Both the position numbers and the translations under genes were made by a program. From Flavobacteriaceae bacterium UBA3159 (lineage in GTDB: Bacteria; Bacteroidota; Bacteroidia; Flavobacteriales; Flavobacteriaceae): a stretch of DNA of 64,000 bases. A model generated the notes under the pieces. It worked only from the letters and a program-made list of their open reading frames with translations. It was not told where the DNA came from and did not search any database. How positions within the stretch are numbered: position 1 is the stretch's first letter; each line of letters begins with the position of its first letter. Positions 16,812 through 25,254 of the stretch are shown here, one piece after another. The DNA is taken from NCBI GenBank assembly GCA_002364535.1, contig DEYL01000063.1:29313-93312 (forward strand), given 5' to 3'.

Positions 16812-18670
16812 TATTTGTTTATACGATTACCGATTAAATAATCCATCCTTCTGTTGACCAAATCGTTGGGTTTGTCATACCATTCAGATGGAAAAATTTC
16901 TTTGGATAAATTCAATTTCAATTGGGGTTTTAATTTTTTAATCAAGCCTAAACTGTTAAGGATTAAATTAGCTTCTGTTTGTGACTTGGCCTTTTTAAGT
17001 AATTCCTCAATGATTTTGATGTCAAAAGGTTCTTGATTCAACATCAGGTATTCCATGGCGCGAGCCCGGACCAAGTTCTCCTTATCTTGATTTACCAAGT
17101 TTTTGATCTGAGGAACCAATGTTTTTGCCTTCTTTCCAAAGGAGGTGCATACCACCAAACCCCAATATCTTTTCCAAGGGTTGTCATCGGTCAGGGCTTG
17201 TTTTATTTTTTCTTGCACAGCCTCAAAGCTCGACAAGTTAAGATCCGCTACGGCCATCAATTCCTTGATTTCTTGTTGATGGTTTTGTCCAAAAGCTACG
17301 GGATTTCCCAAAGCATGCTCCAACAAATAGGGTTCGGGATAAAAGCTGAGATCGGGCAGTGTTGCGAGTTTTTCACTCAACTGCTCTCTCATCCGCATCA
17401 AAATTTCTTGATGTTCCGGACTTGCGGAAAGGTCATTGACCTCATGGGGGTCTTGATCTATATCGTAGAGGCCTTCAGGGCCTTTGGACTCAAAAAATTG
17501 ACGCTGTTCTTGGTTGAGTTTTCCCTCATTATAAAGTGCATCCCACTGCTTAAATGCCAGCATTTTGTAGCGGTAAAAATTATACAAAGCATCGATGTTA
17601 AAGGGTTGGTAATTTCTGATGTACTTGTATTTTCCAACCCTGAGGGTTCTGACCAAATCGTATTTTTCATCAAAGCGGTCAGCATAGCCAAAGCTTGTAT
17701 TCTTTTTTTCAATTGCTGAGGCTTGTGAAAATAGTCCTGAAACAGCTGTTCCATCAATGCCCTCGGGAGGAGAAACCCCTGCCAAAGAAAGTGCTGTAGG
17801 GGCCAAGTCAACAAACTCTACGAAGGTCTTTGCCCTTGATCCTTTCCCGTGGTGAAAGAGGTGTTTCCATTTTTCCGGAACATAAACCACCAAAGGAACC
17901 TGCAATCCACTTTCGTAGGCATATCCTTTGCTTCTGGGCAATACCCCTCCATGATCACCAAAATAGAAAATAATGGTGTCCTCCATAAGCCCCTCTTGCT
18001 CCAAATCGGCAATGAATTCTCCCATCTGCTTGTCTGCCAAAACATGCCTGTTTTGAAAATGATGGTAGGAATAACGAAAGGTTTTGGTATCGGGATGATA
18101 GGGAAAAACTTGGATTTGCTCCAGGTCTTCATCCGAGGTTTTGTCTATCCACTTTTGATCAAAATGCAAACTCCCCTCATGGGTCACCGTATGGTTTTGC
18201 ACATGAAAAAAGGGTTGGCCTGGCTTTCTATTTTTGTAGCTTGCTTTTTTGGAAGATTCATCCCACACGCCATCGGGCAATATAAAATTATAGTCCTGTT
18301 TGTGGTTGTTGGTGGTATAATACCCCGCCTGTTTGAGGTAAAATGGGAATGGCATCAGCCCCTGTGGAAGGGGGACAGACTGGGCTCTTCTGTGAAACTG
18401 AGTAAATATTCTGGGGGCATAGCAACCCGTAATAAGGGTACTTCGAGCCACAGAACAAACCGGTGCATTGGAAAAAGCATTTTCAAAAACAATCCCCTCT
18501 TTTGCTAATTTTTCAATGGCGGGCATGGCTACACCATCACCATTGTACAATTTCATGTGGTGGGGAGAATTGTCTTCGGTGGTCAACCAAACGATATTAG
18601 GATAAGATTGTTCTTTTGTATTGCATGCTGAATGGATCAGCAAGAGTCCCAATAAAAGCGAAACACGCAT
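16811..18670 (-). CDS. sulfatase (S1 family lipoprotein) with unusual active-site motif
   Basis: A 619-residue lipoprotein (Cys16 lipobox, HSACNT) with an alkaline-phosphatase-like sulfatase fold. It has the metal site PNIVWLTTEDNSPHH, the nucleophile region APVCSVARSTLITG, and FYFGDHGGVLPRSKG as the second metal/substrate motif. The nucleophile box reads C72-S-V-A-R76, whereas the formylglycine consensus is C-x-P/A-x-R, so the third position is Val. The C-terminal 130 residues look helical and repeat-like (KNLVNQDKENLVRARAMEYL), possibly a HEAT-like add-on. It probably removes sulfate from polysaccharide on the cell surface or in the periplasm. It lies 3 bp after the NIPSNAP gene. Confidence 0.87.
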   Translation of the reverse strand: MRVSLLLGLLLIHSACNTKEQSYPNIVWLTTEDNSPHHMKLYNGDGVAMPAIEKLAKEGIVFENAFSNAPVCSVARSTLITGCYAPRIFTQFHRRAQSVPLPQGLMPFPFYLKQAGYYTTNNHKQDYNFILPDGVWDESSKKASYKNRKPGQPFFHVQNHTVTHEGSLHFDQKWIDKTSDEDLEQIQVFPYHPDTKTFRYSYHHFQNRHVLADKQMGEFIADLEQEGLMEDTIIFYFGDHGGVLPRSKGYAYESGLQVPLVVYVPEKWKHLFHHGKGSRAKTFVEFVDLAPTALSLAGVSPPEGIDGTAVSGLFSQASAIEKKNTSFGYADRFDEKYDLVRTLRVGKYKYIRNYQPFNIDALYNFYRYKMLAFKQWDALYNEGKLNQEQRQFFESKGPEGLYDIDQDPHEVNDLSASPEHQEILMRMREQLSEKLATLPDLSFYPEPYLLEHALGNPVAFGQNHQQEIKELMAVADLNLSSFEAVQEKIKQALTDDNPWKRYWGLVVCTSFGKKAKTLVPQIKNLVNQDKENLVRARAMEYLMLNQEPFDIKIIEELLKKAKSQTEANLILNSLGLIKKLKPQLKLNLSKEIFPSEWYDKPNDLVNRRMDYLIGNRINK

Positions 18671-18673
18671 GGG

Positions 18674-19411
18674 TTACATTTGAGAGTAAGGCAGAGCGAT
18701 TAAGAAAGCTCGTGTGATGGAAGAGCAACAACTGTCTTTGTATACTGGGTTACTTTTTAACTTTGTCCAAGTAGGATGATCGAAAAACTTTCCCCAGTTT
18801 TCGTTTCGCTCTTCTAAACTTTCAAAAGCAAGCATATAGGTCAAACAAGGCATTCGCTCGCCCGCGATTTTATCTCCAAAGAACACAGACCCAAAATCCA
18901 GTTGGTCAAACAAGGCCAGTTCTCCCTTGTTGAACATATTGACTTTTCTTCTGTAGGCATCTTCCGAATGACTTTCATAGGTGCGTAATTCAAAGAATCG
19001 ATTCTTATTATCAGGTATGACCATTTTGGGCATTCCATCAAAAGCCATGTAAAGCGAGGTCTCATATCGGTTGAAAATGGGCTTATTCACAGGGCTGAGT
19101 TCGGCAGAAGCTTTTTGGATTTTAGCGTCACTGGCCATGAAGGCGCGAGCTTTCTGATAATACTTCATGTCTGCAAAAGGGATGAAAACATAAATTTTTC
19201 TGGGTAGGTCTTCTGAAACCTCTTGGAATACACCTATGTTATTGATCCCTTGTTCATTAAGAGCAGGAATGAAATGATCTTCAAAATAGGTGTTGAAATT
19301 TTTAAAATTAGAGTATTGAAAAAGTTCATAAGTTCTGATTTCATAGACTTCATTTTGTCCAAAAAGGCTTATGCAACTTATAATAGCTATTAAAAGGAAT
19401 GTTTTTTTCAT
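18674..19411 (-). CDS. NIPSNAP-family secreted protein
   Basis: A 245-residue protein with a signal peptide (cleavage after SLFGQ). Two ferredoxin-like NIPSNAP repeats follow: residues about 22-105 (VYEIRTYELFQYSNFKNF) and 135-235 (FFELRTYESHSEDAYRRK). Their catalytic role is unknown. In Bacteroidota these genes often sit next to sulfatases and polysaccharide genes, as here. It is the first gene of NIPSNAP-sulfatase-CDGSH, and its 155-bp upstream region carries two direct repeats that look like an operator. Confidence 0.85.
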   Translation of the reverse strand: MKKTFLLIAIISCISLFGQNEVYEIRTYELFQYSNFKNFNTYFEDHFIPALNEQGINNIGVFQEVSEDLPRKIYVFIPFADMKYYQKARAFMASDAKIQKASAELSPVNKPIFNRYETSLYMAFDGMPKMVIPDNKNRFFELRTYESHSEDAYRRKVNMFNKGELALFDQLDFGSVFFGDKIAGERMPCLTYMLAFESLEERNENWGKFFDHPTWTKLKSNPVYKDSCCSSITRAFLIALPYSQM

Positions 19412-19448
19412 GATTAATGTTTATTATCTGTAAATATAATTTTTTTAC

Positions 19449-19489
19449 CCAGTATAATAAATGCAAAAAATCCAGTATTATAATGCAAA
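19449..19489. promoter_or_regulatory. two 18-19 bp direct repeats upstream of the sulfatase operon
   Basis: CCAGTATAATAAATGCAAA (19449-19467) and CCAGTATTATAATGCAAA (19472-19489) are near-identical and spaced 23 bp apart, about two helical turns, so both would face the same side of the DNA. They lie 38-78 bp upstream of the NIPSNAP start codon, where an activator or repressor would bind. No regulator gene is adjacent. Confidence 0.5.
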
Positions 19490-19566
19490 CAAAAAAAACA
19501 TTTTTATCCTCAAAAAAAGTGAAAATCGATCAAAAAGTAATGAAAAAAGATTAAAAACGATCATTT

Positions 19567-19812
19567 TTAGCTTTCTCCAATTTGACGATCTATCTCATCT
19601 GCCAATTTAAAATCTAAGTCTGTAATGGTGTTTTGATCGTGAGTCCACAATTCGAGTGTAACTGAATTGTAAATAATGATAATTTTGGGATGATGATTCA
19701 TCGACTCCGCTTTTTGTCCAATACTATTGATGAATTTTAGTGCTTCCTTAAAATCTTTAAATTGAAAGGTTTTAACTAATTTACCGGAGTTTTGTATCCA
19801 TTTGTTTTGCAT
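19567..19812 (-). CDS. 4a-hydroxytetrahydrobiopterin dehydratase
   Basis: Pterin-4a-carbinolamine dehydratase recycles the pterin cofactor of aromatic amino acid hydroxylases. The short family signature is clear: NHHPKI with H40 and H41, then ELWTHDQ with the third catalytic His, and the end DLDFKLADEID. I chose the ATG at 19812 (MQNKW), giving 81 residues, because the family starts with a conserved W near residue 5. A longer start at 19830 is possible. No aromatic amino acid hydroxylase is in the window. Confidence 0.88.
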   Translation of the reverse strand: MQNKWIQNSGKLVKTFQFKDFKEALKFINSIGQKAESMNHHPKIIIIYNSVTLELWTHDQNTITDLDFKLADEIDRQIGES

Positions 19813-19852
19813 TGCTAAGAATTTTATCAAAAATAAATTTAATTAAAGTAGG

Positions 19853-21424
19853 ATGAAAAAGACGATTTACTCCCTGTTATTTCTATCAATTTTTATGTTT
19901 TTATCTTGTCTTCAGGAGGTGGTCCCAGCAGCTCCCAATATCATTTATATTTTGGCAGACGATTTGGGATACGGAGATTTGGGAGTCTTTAATCGAGTAG
20001 GGAAAATCAAAACGCCGTATCTGGATCAAATGGCCCGACAAGGTATGATTTTTACGGACGCGCATACCTCCTCTTCGGTTTGTACCCCAACCCGATATGG
20101 GATATTGACAGGAAGATACAACTGGCGCAGCCCGCTCAAAAAAAGTGTATTGAGTGGTACTTCCCGTGCTTTGATCCCACAAGAAAGAACAACGGTGGCC
20201 TCTTTTTTAAAATCCAATGGTTACCATACAGCCTTTATTGGTAAATGGCATTTGGGCTGGGATTGGGCCCTCAAAGACAGCACTTTTCAAGATTCACCCA
20301 TCAAGGATAGAGAGATTTTTGAGAAAATTGATTTTTCAAAAAAAATCACCAACAGCCCCAATGGCTTGGGTTTTGATTATGCCTATGGACACTCTGGCTC
20401 ACTGGACATGCCGCCTTATGTATATGTAGAAAATGAAAAGATTACCGCTCAAGTTGAGAATATTACCGAAAGAAAAGGCGATTACCACTGGTGGAGGAAA
20501 GGACCCACAGCCAATGACTTTGACCATGAAAGGGTTACTCCGCACTTATTTGATAAAGCAGAGACTTATGTCAAAGAGATGAACAAAAAGGGAAAACCCT
20601 TTTTCTTATACTTGCCCTTGCCCTCTCCCCACACCCCGATTTTACCCACCGGAGAATGGAAAGGAAAAAGTGATTTAAATCCTTATGCCGATTTTGTGAT
20701 GCAGATTGATCATCGAGTGGGGAAGCTCATCGGACTGTTGGATAATCTGGGAATCTCAGAGAATACTATGGTAATTTTTACCAGCGATAACGGATGCTCT
20801 CCTCAAGCAAAATTTGAAGTATTGGGTAAAAAAGGACATGACCCCAGTGGTATATTCAGAGGGCACAAGGCCGATATTTTTGAAGGTGGCCATCGGGTAC
20901 CTTTTATCGTAAAATGGCCTGTAAAAATTCAATCAGGTTCGGTTTCCCATAAAACCATTTGTACCACTGATTTGCTTGCTAGCTGTGCGGAAATATTGGG
21001 TAAAAAACTCTCAGACAAGGAAGGAGAAGACAGTTTTTCTATAGTACCTACTTTTGCAAAAGCAACCGAAAATGACTTCCAAAGAACATTTACGATCCAT
21101 CATTCCATCAATGGAAGTTTTGCCATCAGAAAAGGAGTGCATAAGTTTATTTTTTGTCCCGATTCGGGGGGCTGGAGTTATCCCCGCCCCTCAAAAAAAG
21201 AAAATCAAGGGTTGCCTAAATTTCAACTTTACAATCTGAAAGAAGATCCGGAAGAAAAGAATAACCTATACGGTCAATCCCCAAAAATAGAAAACGAACT
21301 AATCGCTCTTTTTACAGCTGCCATAAAAAATGGAAGAACAACTCAAGGAACCCCCCAGAAAAATTTTAGTACTCATTTCTCCTCAAAAACATGGCAGCCT
21401 CTAGCTATTTTTGAAAATGAATGA
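19853..21424 (+). CDS. arylsulfatase (S1 family lipoprotein)
   Basis: A 523-residue lipoprotein (Cys19, MFLSCLQ) with a canonical sulfatase domain. It has NIIYILADDLGYGDLG as the metal site, C77-T-P-T-R81 as a perfect formylglycine box, FIGKWHLGW, and FTSDNGCSPQAKF with the late Asp/Asn metal ligands. The C-terminal RPSKKENQGLPKFQLYNLKEDPEEKNNL is typical of family S1. It should desulfate a polysaccharide. It is divergent from the pterin dehydratase and points away from the other sulfatase operon. No sulfatase-maturing enzyme is present here. Confidence 0.92.
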   Translation: MKKTIYSLLFLSIFMFLSCLQEVVPAAPNIIYILADDLGYGDLGVFNRVGKIKTPYLDQMARQGMIFTDAHTSSSVCTPTRYGILTGRYNWRSPLKKSVLSGTSRALIPQERTTVASFLKSNGYHTAFIGKWHLGWDWALKDSTFQDSPIKDREIFEKIDFSKKITNSPNGLGFDYAYGHSGSLDMPPYVYVENEKITAQVENITERKGDYHWWRKGPTANDFDHERVTPHLFDKAETYVKEMNKKGKPFFLYLPLPSPHTPILPTGEWKGKSDLNPYADFVMQIDHRVGKLIGLLDNLGISENTMVIFTSDNGCSPQAKFEVLGKKGHDPSGIFRGHKADIFEGGHRVPFIVKWPVKIQSGSVSHKTICTTDLLASCAEILGKKLSDKEGEDSFSIVPTFAKATENDFQRTFTIHHSINGSFAIRKGVHKFIFCPDSGGWSYPRPSKKENQGLPKFQLYNLKEDPEEKNNLYGQSPKIENELIALFTAAIKNGRTTQGTPQKNFSTHFSSKTWQPLAIFENE

Positions 21425-21451
21425 TCCATATGGATGAGGAGTTAAAAAGAC

Positions 21452-22008
21452 TTAAAAATTGATCCAGTAGGTAAAATTTGGGTTAATGGATCTGAATTTG
21501 GGTCTTAGGTCGTTTTTGGTAAAATAATTGTCGTTATACTAAGATATAGTTCTGACAGGGGGGCAAACCTCAACTGAAGCCTTATATTGATTCCGAGATT
21601 ATTTCGCTGATTACTGAATTGAATCAATGTATTCCAAAACAGTTTTTTATTAAAAGGCACCTCGGTATATGAAGTCATTAGTAAAATATCTGCACTCGAA
21701 TAGGGCTTGGAAAAACACAAACTATAGTATTTAAATGATAAGCCAAAGTTTACCCAAGGTTGAATTCTGTAATTGAATTCCGCGCCTAAAGATTTGATGC
21801 TGCCATAGTAAAATTGTCCCAATTTCAAATCCAATTTATAGGCAAACAATTGGGCTCTATTGGATTCATAATTGAGTTCTGAGTAAGTAAATTTTATTCT
21901 TGTCTGGCTTGGTAGGGGTATTGCACCGCTATTACTAGTGGGGTTTAAAGGCTCGTTAAGGTAAGCATTGTTATTGATCAGAAAGGTAAGTGGGATTGTT
22001 CTGATCAA
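21452..22008 (-). pseudogene. 3' remnant of a DUF5916 outer-membrane family gene, frameshifted
   Basis: The minus-strand frame 22008-21505 resembles only the last part of DUF5916 proteins, with FWNTLIQFSNQRNNLGINIR followed by LRFAPLSELYL. Intact members are several hundred residues longer with a signal peptide and an N-terminal carbohydrate-binding-like domain. The family normally continues with a YTDNYF-like segment. Here that segment (YNDNYFTKNDLRP, ending TYWINF and a stop at 21452) is in the neighbouring frame, so a small indel lies near 21540. The N-terminal two thirds are missing. It is a decayed fragment, not a gene. Confidence 0.7.
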
Positions 22009-22121
22009 AGGATGACATTGTATTGGTTAAAAGGGGCAAATATTAATAACGGTTTGGAATAAGGAAATACAGCAGATATAGAAACTATTTTACTAAGATT
22101 TATTTCACAAAACCCATTATA

Positions 22122-22153
22122 GTATTGGCATATTCTTTTCATTAAGTTCAGGG
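22122..22153 (+). repeat. dispersed intergenic element, copy A
   Basis: First of seven copies of a roughly 30-45 bp element, consensus about GGCATATCTCCTTCATTAAG then TTCAGACACTTCTAA. This copy reads TTGGCATATTCTTTTCATTA and continues AGTTCAGGGAG. It precedes the gene at 22193. No intact plus-strand gene lies before it, only the minus-strand DUF5916 fragment. Confidence 0.5.
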
Positions 22154-22192
22154 AGTAATTTGTATATTTAAATCACAAACTATAAATCCAAT

Positions 22193-22699
22193 ATGATAAA
22201 AAGATTTATTTTTATTTTATTTTTAATTCCATTAGCATCGTATGGACAAAGTGTTGAAGGGAAAAAGCTTTTCTCTATCAAGGTAGCTATTGGAGAATCT
22301 CAATCATCAGTTGGAGAATACTTAAACTTAAAAACAGTATATGCCCCATACACCAAAGGCGTTTTTGATGGTATTGCCAATGGTAAAGTCCTCCCAGTTG
22401 GTGGAGATTATCCACTTTACTATAATTACGATGGTAAAACTTATGCAGATTTAGATATCGACATGGTTTTACTTACTCGTGATAATGAAAAAATTTATTG
22501 CAAAGTTACAGGGGTTTTTAACTATGTAACTGAAACCTTTGAATCAATAAAATTTCAAACTCATTGGAGATTTAGAACATCAAGCGAAAAGTATAAATAT
22601 TTAAATGATGTAATGGCGACTGGATTTGGCTCAGTTCTGGCTACTGACTCTAGGTATAATTTTCAACATGATGTTTACGACATACAACTTAAAAACTAA
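22193..22699 (+). CDS. secreted protein of unknown function
   Basis: A 168-residue protein with a clear signal peptide (ILFLIPLASYGQ, cleavage after GQ), so it is periplasmic or outer-membrane associated. The mature part is beta-rich, with no motif I recognise (FDGIANGKVLPVGGDYPLYY, DLDIDMVLLTRDNEKIYCKV). It is 35 bp from the next gene with no repeat between them, so the two probably form one unit. It lies in the AT-rich accessory stretch in which genes are separated by the repeated element. Confidence 0.6.
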   Translation: MIKRFIFILFLIPLASYGQSVEGKKLFSIKVAIGESQSSVGEYLNLKTVYAPYTKGVFDGIANGKVLPVGGDYPLYYNYDGKTYADLDIDMVLLTRDNEKIYCKVTGVFNYVTETFESIKFQTHWRFRTSSEKYKYLNDVMATGFGSVLATDSRYNFQHDVYDIQLKN

Positions 22700-22734
22700 T
22701 TCTTAACTCTCATTCTAACTTTAAATTTTTTAAA

Positions 22735-23535
22735 ATGAAAAACATTTATTTATTGATTTCAATTGCAATTTTAACGTTTAGTTGTAATCAGATTTCAAAA
22801 ACTAATGAAAATGCTAAAGATTCAAATAATTATATTCAGTGGTCAAACGGAAATGAGCTGCATGATGAAATGATTTACAGTGGTATAAATCATTTTTTAA
22901 ATGTTGAAAGAGAAAAAGCATATGTTTTTTTTGAAAAAGCAATTAAGATTGATTCAGCTTCTTTTGGTGCTCATGTGATGCTATCTACATTGTCACTCCC
23001 AAACTCTGAAAAACAAGAATTACACTACCAATTAGCAAAAAAGTACTCTAAAAATAAAAACGAAAATTCTAAAAGGTTTGTCTCATTATTAGAGTTAAAA
23101 AGTGAAAATGGGAATAGAGGTATATGGGGTTTTAATAAAGAAAAAAATGAAATTTGGGAGAAAATGTATGAATCCGAACCAAGAGGTAGATTTATTCAAT
23201 TTTACAGAGCAGTTTCAAATCCTGACTTAAATGTAAGAATTAATAATCTTGAGAAAGTTAAAGAAGCATGGGGTGAGCCAAATAATGCAGCAGTTATAAA
23301 TTTTCTTGGATACTTATATTATAGAAATGGCGAAAAAGAAAAATCTAAAGAAAGCTTTGTGAAGTATATGGAATTATATCCAGACGGATACAATTCTTTA
23401 GACTCTATGGCAGAGTTTTTTATGTTTGAAAAGAATTATGAACAAGCAAAAAAATACTATGAGATGGTATTAAATATTTTTCCTTATTCAAATTCTGCAA
23501 GAAGTTCATTAAATGAATTAAAAAGTTTGAAATAA
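22735..23535 (+). CDS. lipoprotein with TPR-like repeats
   Basis: A 266-residue lipoprotein (Cys17, LTFSCNQ). The mature part is helical and has tetratricopeptide-like pairs: residues about 50-95 (SGINHFLNVEREKAYVFFEK), 180-215 (NFLGYLYYRNGEKEKSKESF) and 220-255 (FFMFEKNYEQAKKYYEMVL). Such proteins usually bind partner proteins; the partner is unknown. It sits 35 bp after the secreted protein at 22193. A short terminator-like hairpin and repeat copy B follow the stop. Confidence 0.65.
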   Translation: MKNIYLLISIAILTFSCNQISKTNENAKDSNNYIQWSNGNELHDEMIYSGINHFLNVEREKAYVFFEKAIKIDSASFGAHVMLSTLSLPNSEKQELHYQLAKKYSKNKNENSKRFVSLLELKSENGNRGIWGFNKEKNEIWEKMYESEPRGRFIQFYRAVSNPDLNVRINNLEKVKEAWGEPNNAAVINFLGYLYYRNGEKEKSKESFVKYMELYPDGYNSLDSMAEFFMFEKNYEQAKKYYEMVLNIFPYSNSARSSLNELKSLK

Positions 23536-23540
23536 CCATA

Positions 23541-23604
23541 CCTCACTCCCCATTGGAGGGTTTTATTTTATATTATCGGCATATCCTCTTCATTAAGTTT
23601 ATTA
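23541..23604 (+). repeat. mini-hairpin plus dispersed element, copy B
   Basis: Six nt after the stop of the TPR lipoprotein, CTCC/GGAG around CCATT followed by TTTT gives a weak terminator-like hairpin (23546-23564). Then ATCGGCATATCCTCTTCATTAAG (23576 on) is the repeated element. The same order, hairpin then element, occurs after the gene ending at 24556. Confidence 0.5.
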
Positions 23605-23648
23605 AATAAATTGTACATTACTTATTATTAACCATTAAATCAATTTAA

Positions 23649-23930
23649 ATGAGAGACATGCTTGTTGTGGCAAAACTTAGAGAAGGTAAGTTTGAGAAAT
23701 TTATGAGTTTTATGAAATCTGAAGAGGGAATGAGTGAAAGAAGAAAGATTGCAGATTTAACTAAAACTATAGGTACAGTTTCTCCTGATAAAAGTGCAGT
23801 AATGTTTAAGATTGCTGTACACAATGAAGGTGCATTAAATTCATTTTTAGATGGCTCAAATCCTGTATCAAAACCAATTTTTGATGATGTTATGGTGAGT
23901 TATGAGATTTTTGAGTTAAATAAAGTTTAA
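23649..23930 (+). CDS. small dimeric alpha-beta barrel-like protein, function unknown
   Basis: A 93-residue cytoplasmic protein with no signal. It begins with a beta-strand (MLVVAKLREGK), then helices and strands, ending VSYEIFELNKV. The size and pattern resemble ferredoxin-like dimeric barrel proteins such as DUF3764, but I cannot name a family with confidence. It has its own upstream AT-rich leader and is followed 13 nt after the stop by repeat copy C, so it looks like a free-standing single-gene unit. Confidence 0.55.
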   Translation: MRDMLVVAKLREGKFEKFMSFMKSEEGMSERRKIADLTKTIGTVSPDKSAVMFKIAVHNEGALNSFLDGSNPVSKPIFDDVMVSYEIFELNKV

Positions 23931-23943
23931 TCTTTTTTCAATT

Positions 23944-23987
23944 CATCGGCATATCCCCCTAAGTTAGCTCTGACACTTCTAATTACT
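23944..23987 (+). repeat. dispersed intergenic element, copy C
   Basis: Reads ATCGGCATATCCCCCTAAG then TTAGCTCTGACACTTCTAA and continues TTACTTG. The extension after CTTCTAA resembles copy G, which continues ATACTTG. It begins 13 nt after the stop of the gene at 23649-23930. Confidence 0.55.
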
Positions 23988-24043
23988 TGCTTATTAATAG
24001 TAAATAGTTTATGTTTGAAATTATGAACTAAAAAATATCAAAA

Positions 24044-24556
24044 ATGAAAAAAAATATTTCAGCTATCACGATCTTACTGATATTTACTTATTGTCAAAAT
24101 ACAACTATTGATAGCGGCTCATTGAGCGGAATAATTAATGAAAATGATGAAAAAACAACAATCATAAAAAAATTAGCTCAAGCTTATCAAGATGGAAATT
24201 TTGATTTAGCTAGAAAATATTTTACTGATGATGGAGTTCATTATTTTAATAATATTGAATATTCTACTGAAGAAATTATTGAAGGGTATAATTTCCACTC
24301 TGTCCTTTACGATGATTTAAAACACATTGACCCAATCATTACCACAATGTATTATAACAGTGGAGAGATATACACCAATCATTGGTCTGACTGGTCTGGT
24401 AAATCAAAAATAACAGGTGATGTTCAAAAAAATACATTTCATTGTTGGTGGCAGTGGGAAGGAGATAAAATTATTTCTACTAAATGTTATCTTGACCCAA
24501 CGGAGCTAATGGAAGAAATTGCATTATATCAACAAAAAATGTCAGAAAGTAAATAG
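24044..24556 (+). CDS. SnoaL/NTF2-like lipoprotein
   Basis: A 170-residue probable lipoprotein (Cys17, IFTYCQN). The mature part fits a SnoaL-like/NTF2-like cone fold: helix KKLAQAYQDGNFDLARKYFT, then DDGVHYFNN, then paired strands ending FHCWWQWEGDKIISTKCYL. NTF2-like proteins range from enzymes to ligand-binding proteins, so no reaction can be assigned. It is a single gene between repeat copies C and D. Confidence 0.65.
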   Translation: MKKNISAITILLIFTYCQNTTIDSGSLSGIINENDEKTTIIKKLAQAYQDGNFDLARKYFTDDGVHYFNNIEYSTEEIIEGYNFHSVLYDDLKHIDPIITTMYYNSGEIYTNHWSDWSGKSKITGDVQKNTFHCWWQWEGDKIISTKCYLDPTELMEEIALYQQKMSESK

Positions 24557-24565
24557 TAATATATC

Positions 24566-24619
24566 CCTCCATTTGGATGGTTTTTATTACAACTCAGGGC
24601 ATATCATCCTCATTTTTTT
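24566..24619 (+). repeat. mini-hairpin plus dispersed element, copy D
   Basis: After the stop at 24556, ATCC/GGAT with a T-run forms a weak terminator-like hairpin (24563-24585). Then CAGGGCATATCATCCTCATT follows, a diverged copy of the element that lacks the TTCAGACACTTCTAA half. It repeats the hairpin-then-element order of copy B. Confidence 0.45.
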
Positions 24620-24684
24620 CGTGGTATAAACAGTTTTTAAATATTGTATATTTGATATATATCTAACTAACTTAATAAAGAGTA

Positions 24685-25104
24685 ATGAAAAGGAAAGTAA
24701 ATGCAATATGGAATGGTGGAGGTGCTGACGGAAGTGGATTTTTAACTGTACAAAGTGGGGCTTTTAACAAGTTACCATACAGTTTTAAAACTAGATTTGA
24801 AAATGATAATGGTGAACTTGGAACTAATCCTGAAGAACTTATCGTATCTGCGCTAGCTGGTTGTTTTAATATGAAATTGGCGTTTGTTCTAAATGAAGCT
24901 GATTTTAATCCTAAAGAGTTAAACACTCACGCTTTACTTATATTTAATGATGGTTCTGTAACATCTATAGAATTAACCGTAAAAGGAAAAGTTCCAAATT
25001 TAAATGAAGATAAGTTTATTGAACTTGCAGAATATGCAAAAAATAATTGCCCTATTTCTGGTGTATTAAGTTGTGATATTCTTTTAAATGCCTCACTAAT
25101 ATAA
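24685..25104 (+). CDS. OsmC-family peroxiredoxin
   Basis: A 139-residue cytoplasmic protein of the OsmC/Ohr superfamily, thiol peroxidases that reduce organic hydroperoxides. The two catalytic cysteines are in ALAGCFNMKLA (about C59) and NCPISGVLS (about C117). The N-terminus VNAIWNGGGADGSGFLTVQS and the segment GTNPEELIVSALAGCF are characteristic of OsmC rather than Ohr. A TATATTTG -7-like box lies at 24647-24654, so it probably has its own promoter. Repeat copy E begins at its stop codon. Confidence 0.88.
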   Translation: MKRKVNAIWNGGGADGSGFLTVQSGAFNKLPYSFKTRFENDNGELGTNPEELIVSALAGCFNMKLAFVLNEADFNPKELNTHALLIFNDGSVTSIELTVKGKVPNLNEDKFIELAEYAKNNCPISGVLSCDILLNASLI

Positions 25105-25141
25105 TCGGCATATCTCCTTCAGTAAGCTCAGGCACTTCTAA
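25104..25141 (+). repeat. dispersed intergenic element, copy E
   Basis: Reads ATCGGCATATCTCCTTCAG then TAAGCTCAGGCACTTCTAA, close to the full consensus. It starts at the stop codon of the OsmC gene. The remaining 110 bp before the YdcF pseudogene hold a perfect GTCTAAATTAGAC palindrome near 25230 but no gene. Confidence 0.55.
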
Positions 25142-25254
25142 GCCCATTAGCCAAGTCAAACTAACATTTATGGATGAGTGTCCTAGAACCATTTGTAGTT
25201 TAGTTGAAGCGAAATTCAATTGAGGCGATGTCTAAATTAGACTGAGAATATAAG

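Noticed and set aside
17033..17719. 228-residue open frame on the plus strand inside the sulfatase gene
   Set aside because: It lies antisense to a clearly recognisable sulfatase and has no domain pattern of its own. The same applies to the 219-residue frame at 17849-18508.
22122..25141. Canonical integron attC sites
   Set aside because: The repeats behave like cassette ends, but a clear RYYYAAC...GTTRRRY pair could not be placed and no integrase is in the window. Reported only as cassette-like.
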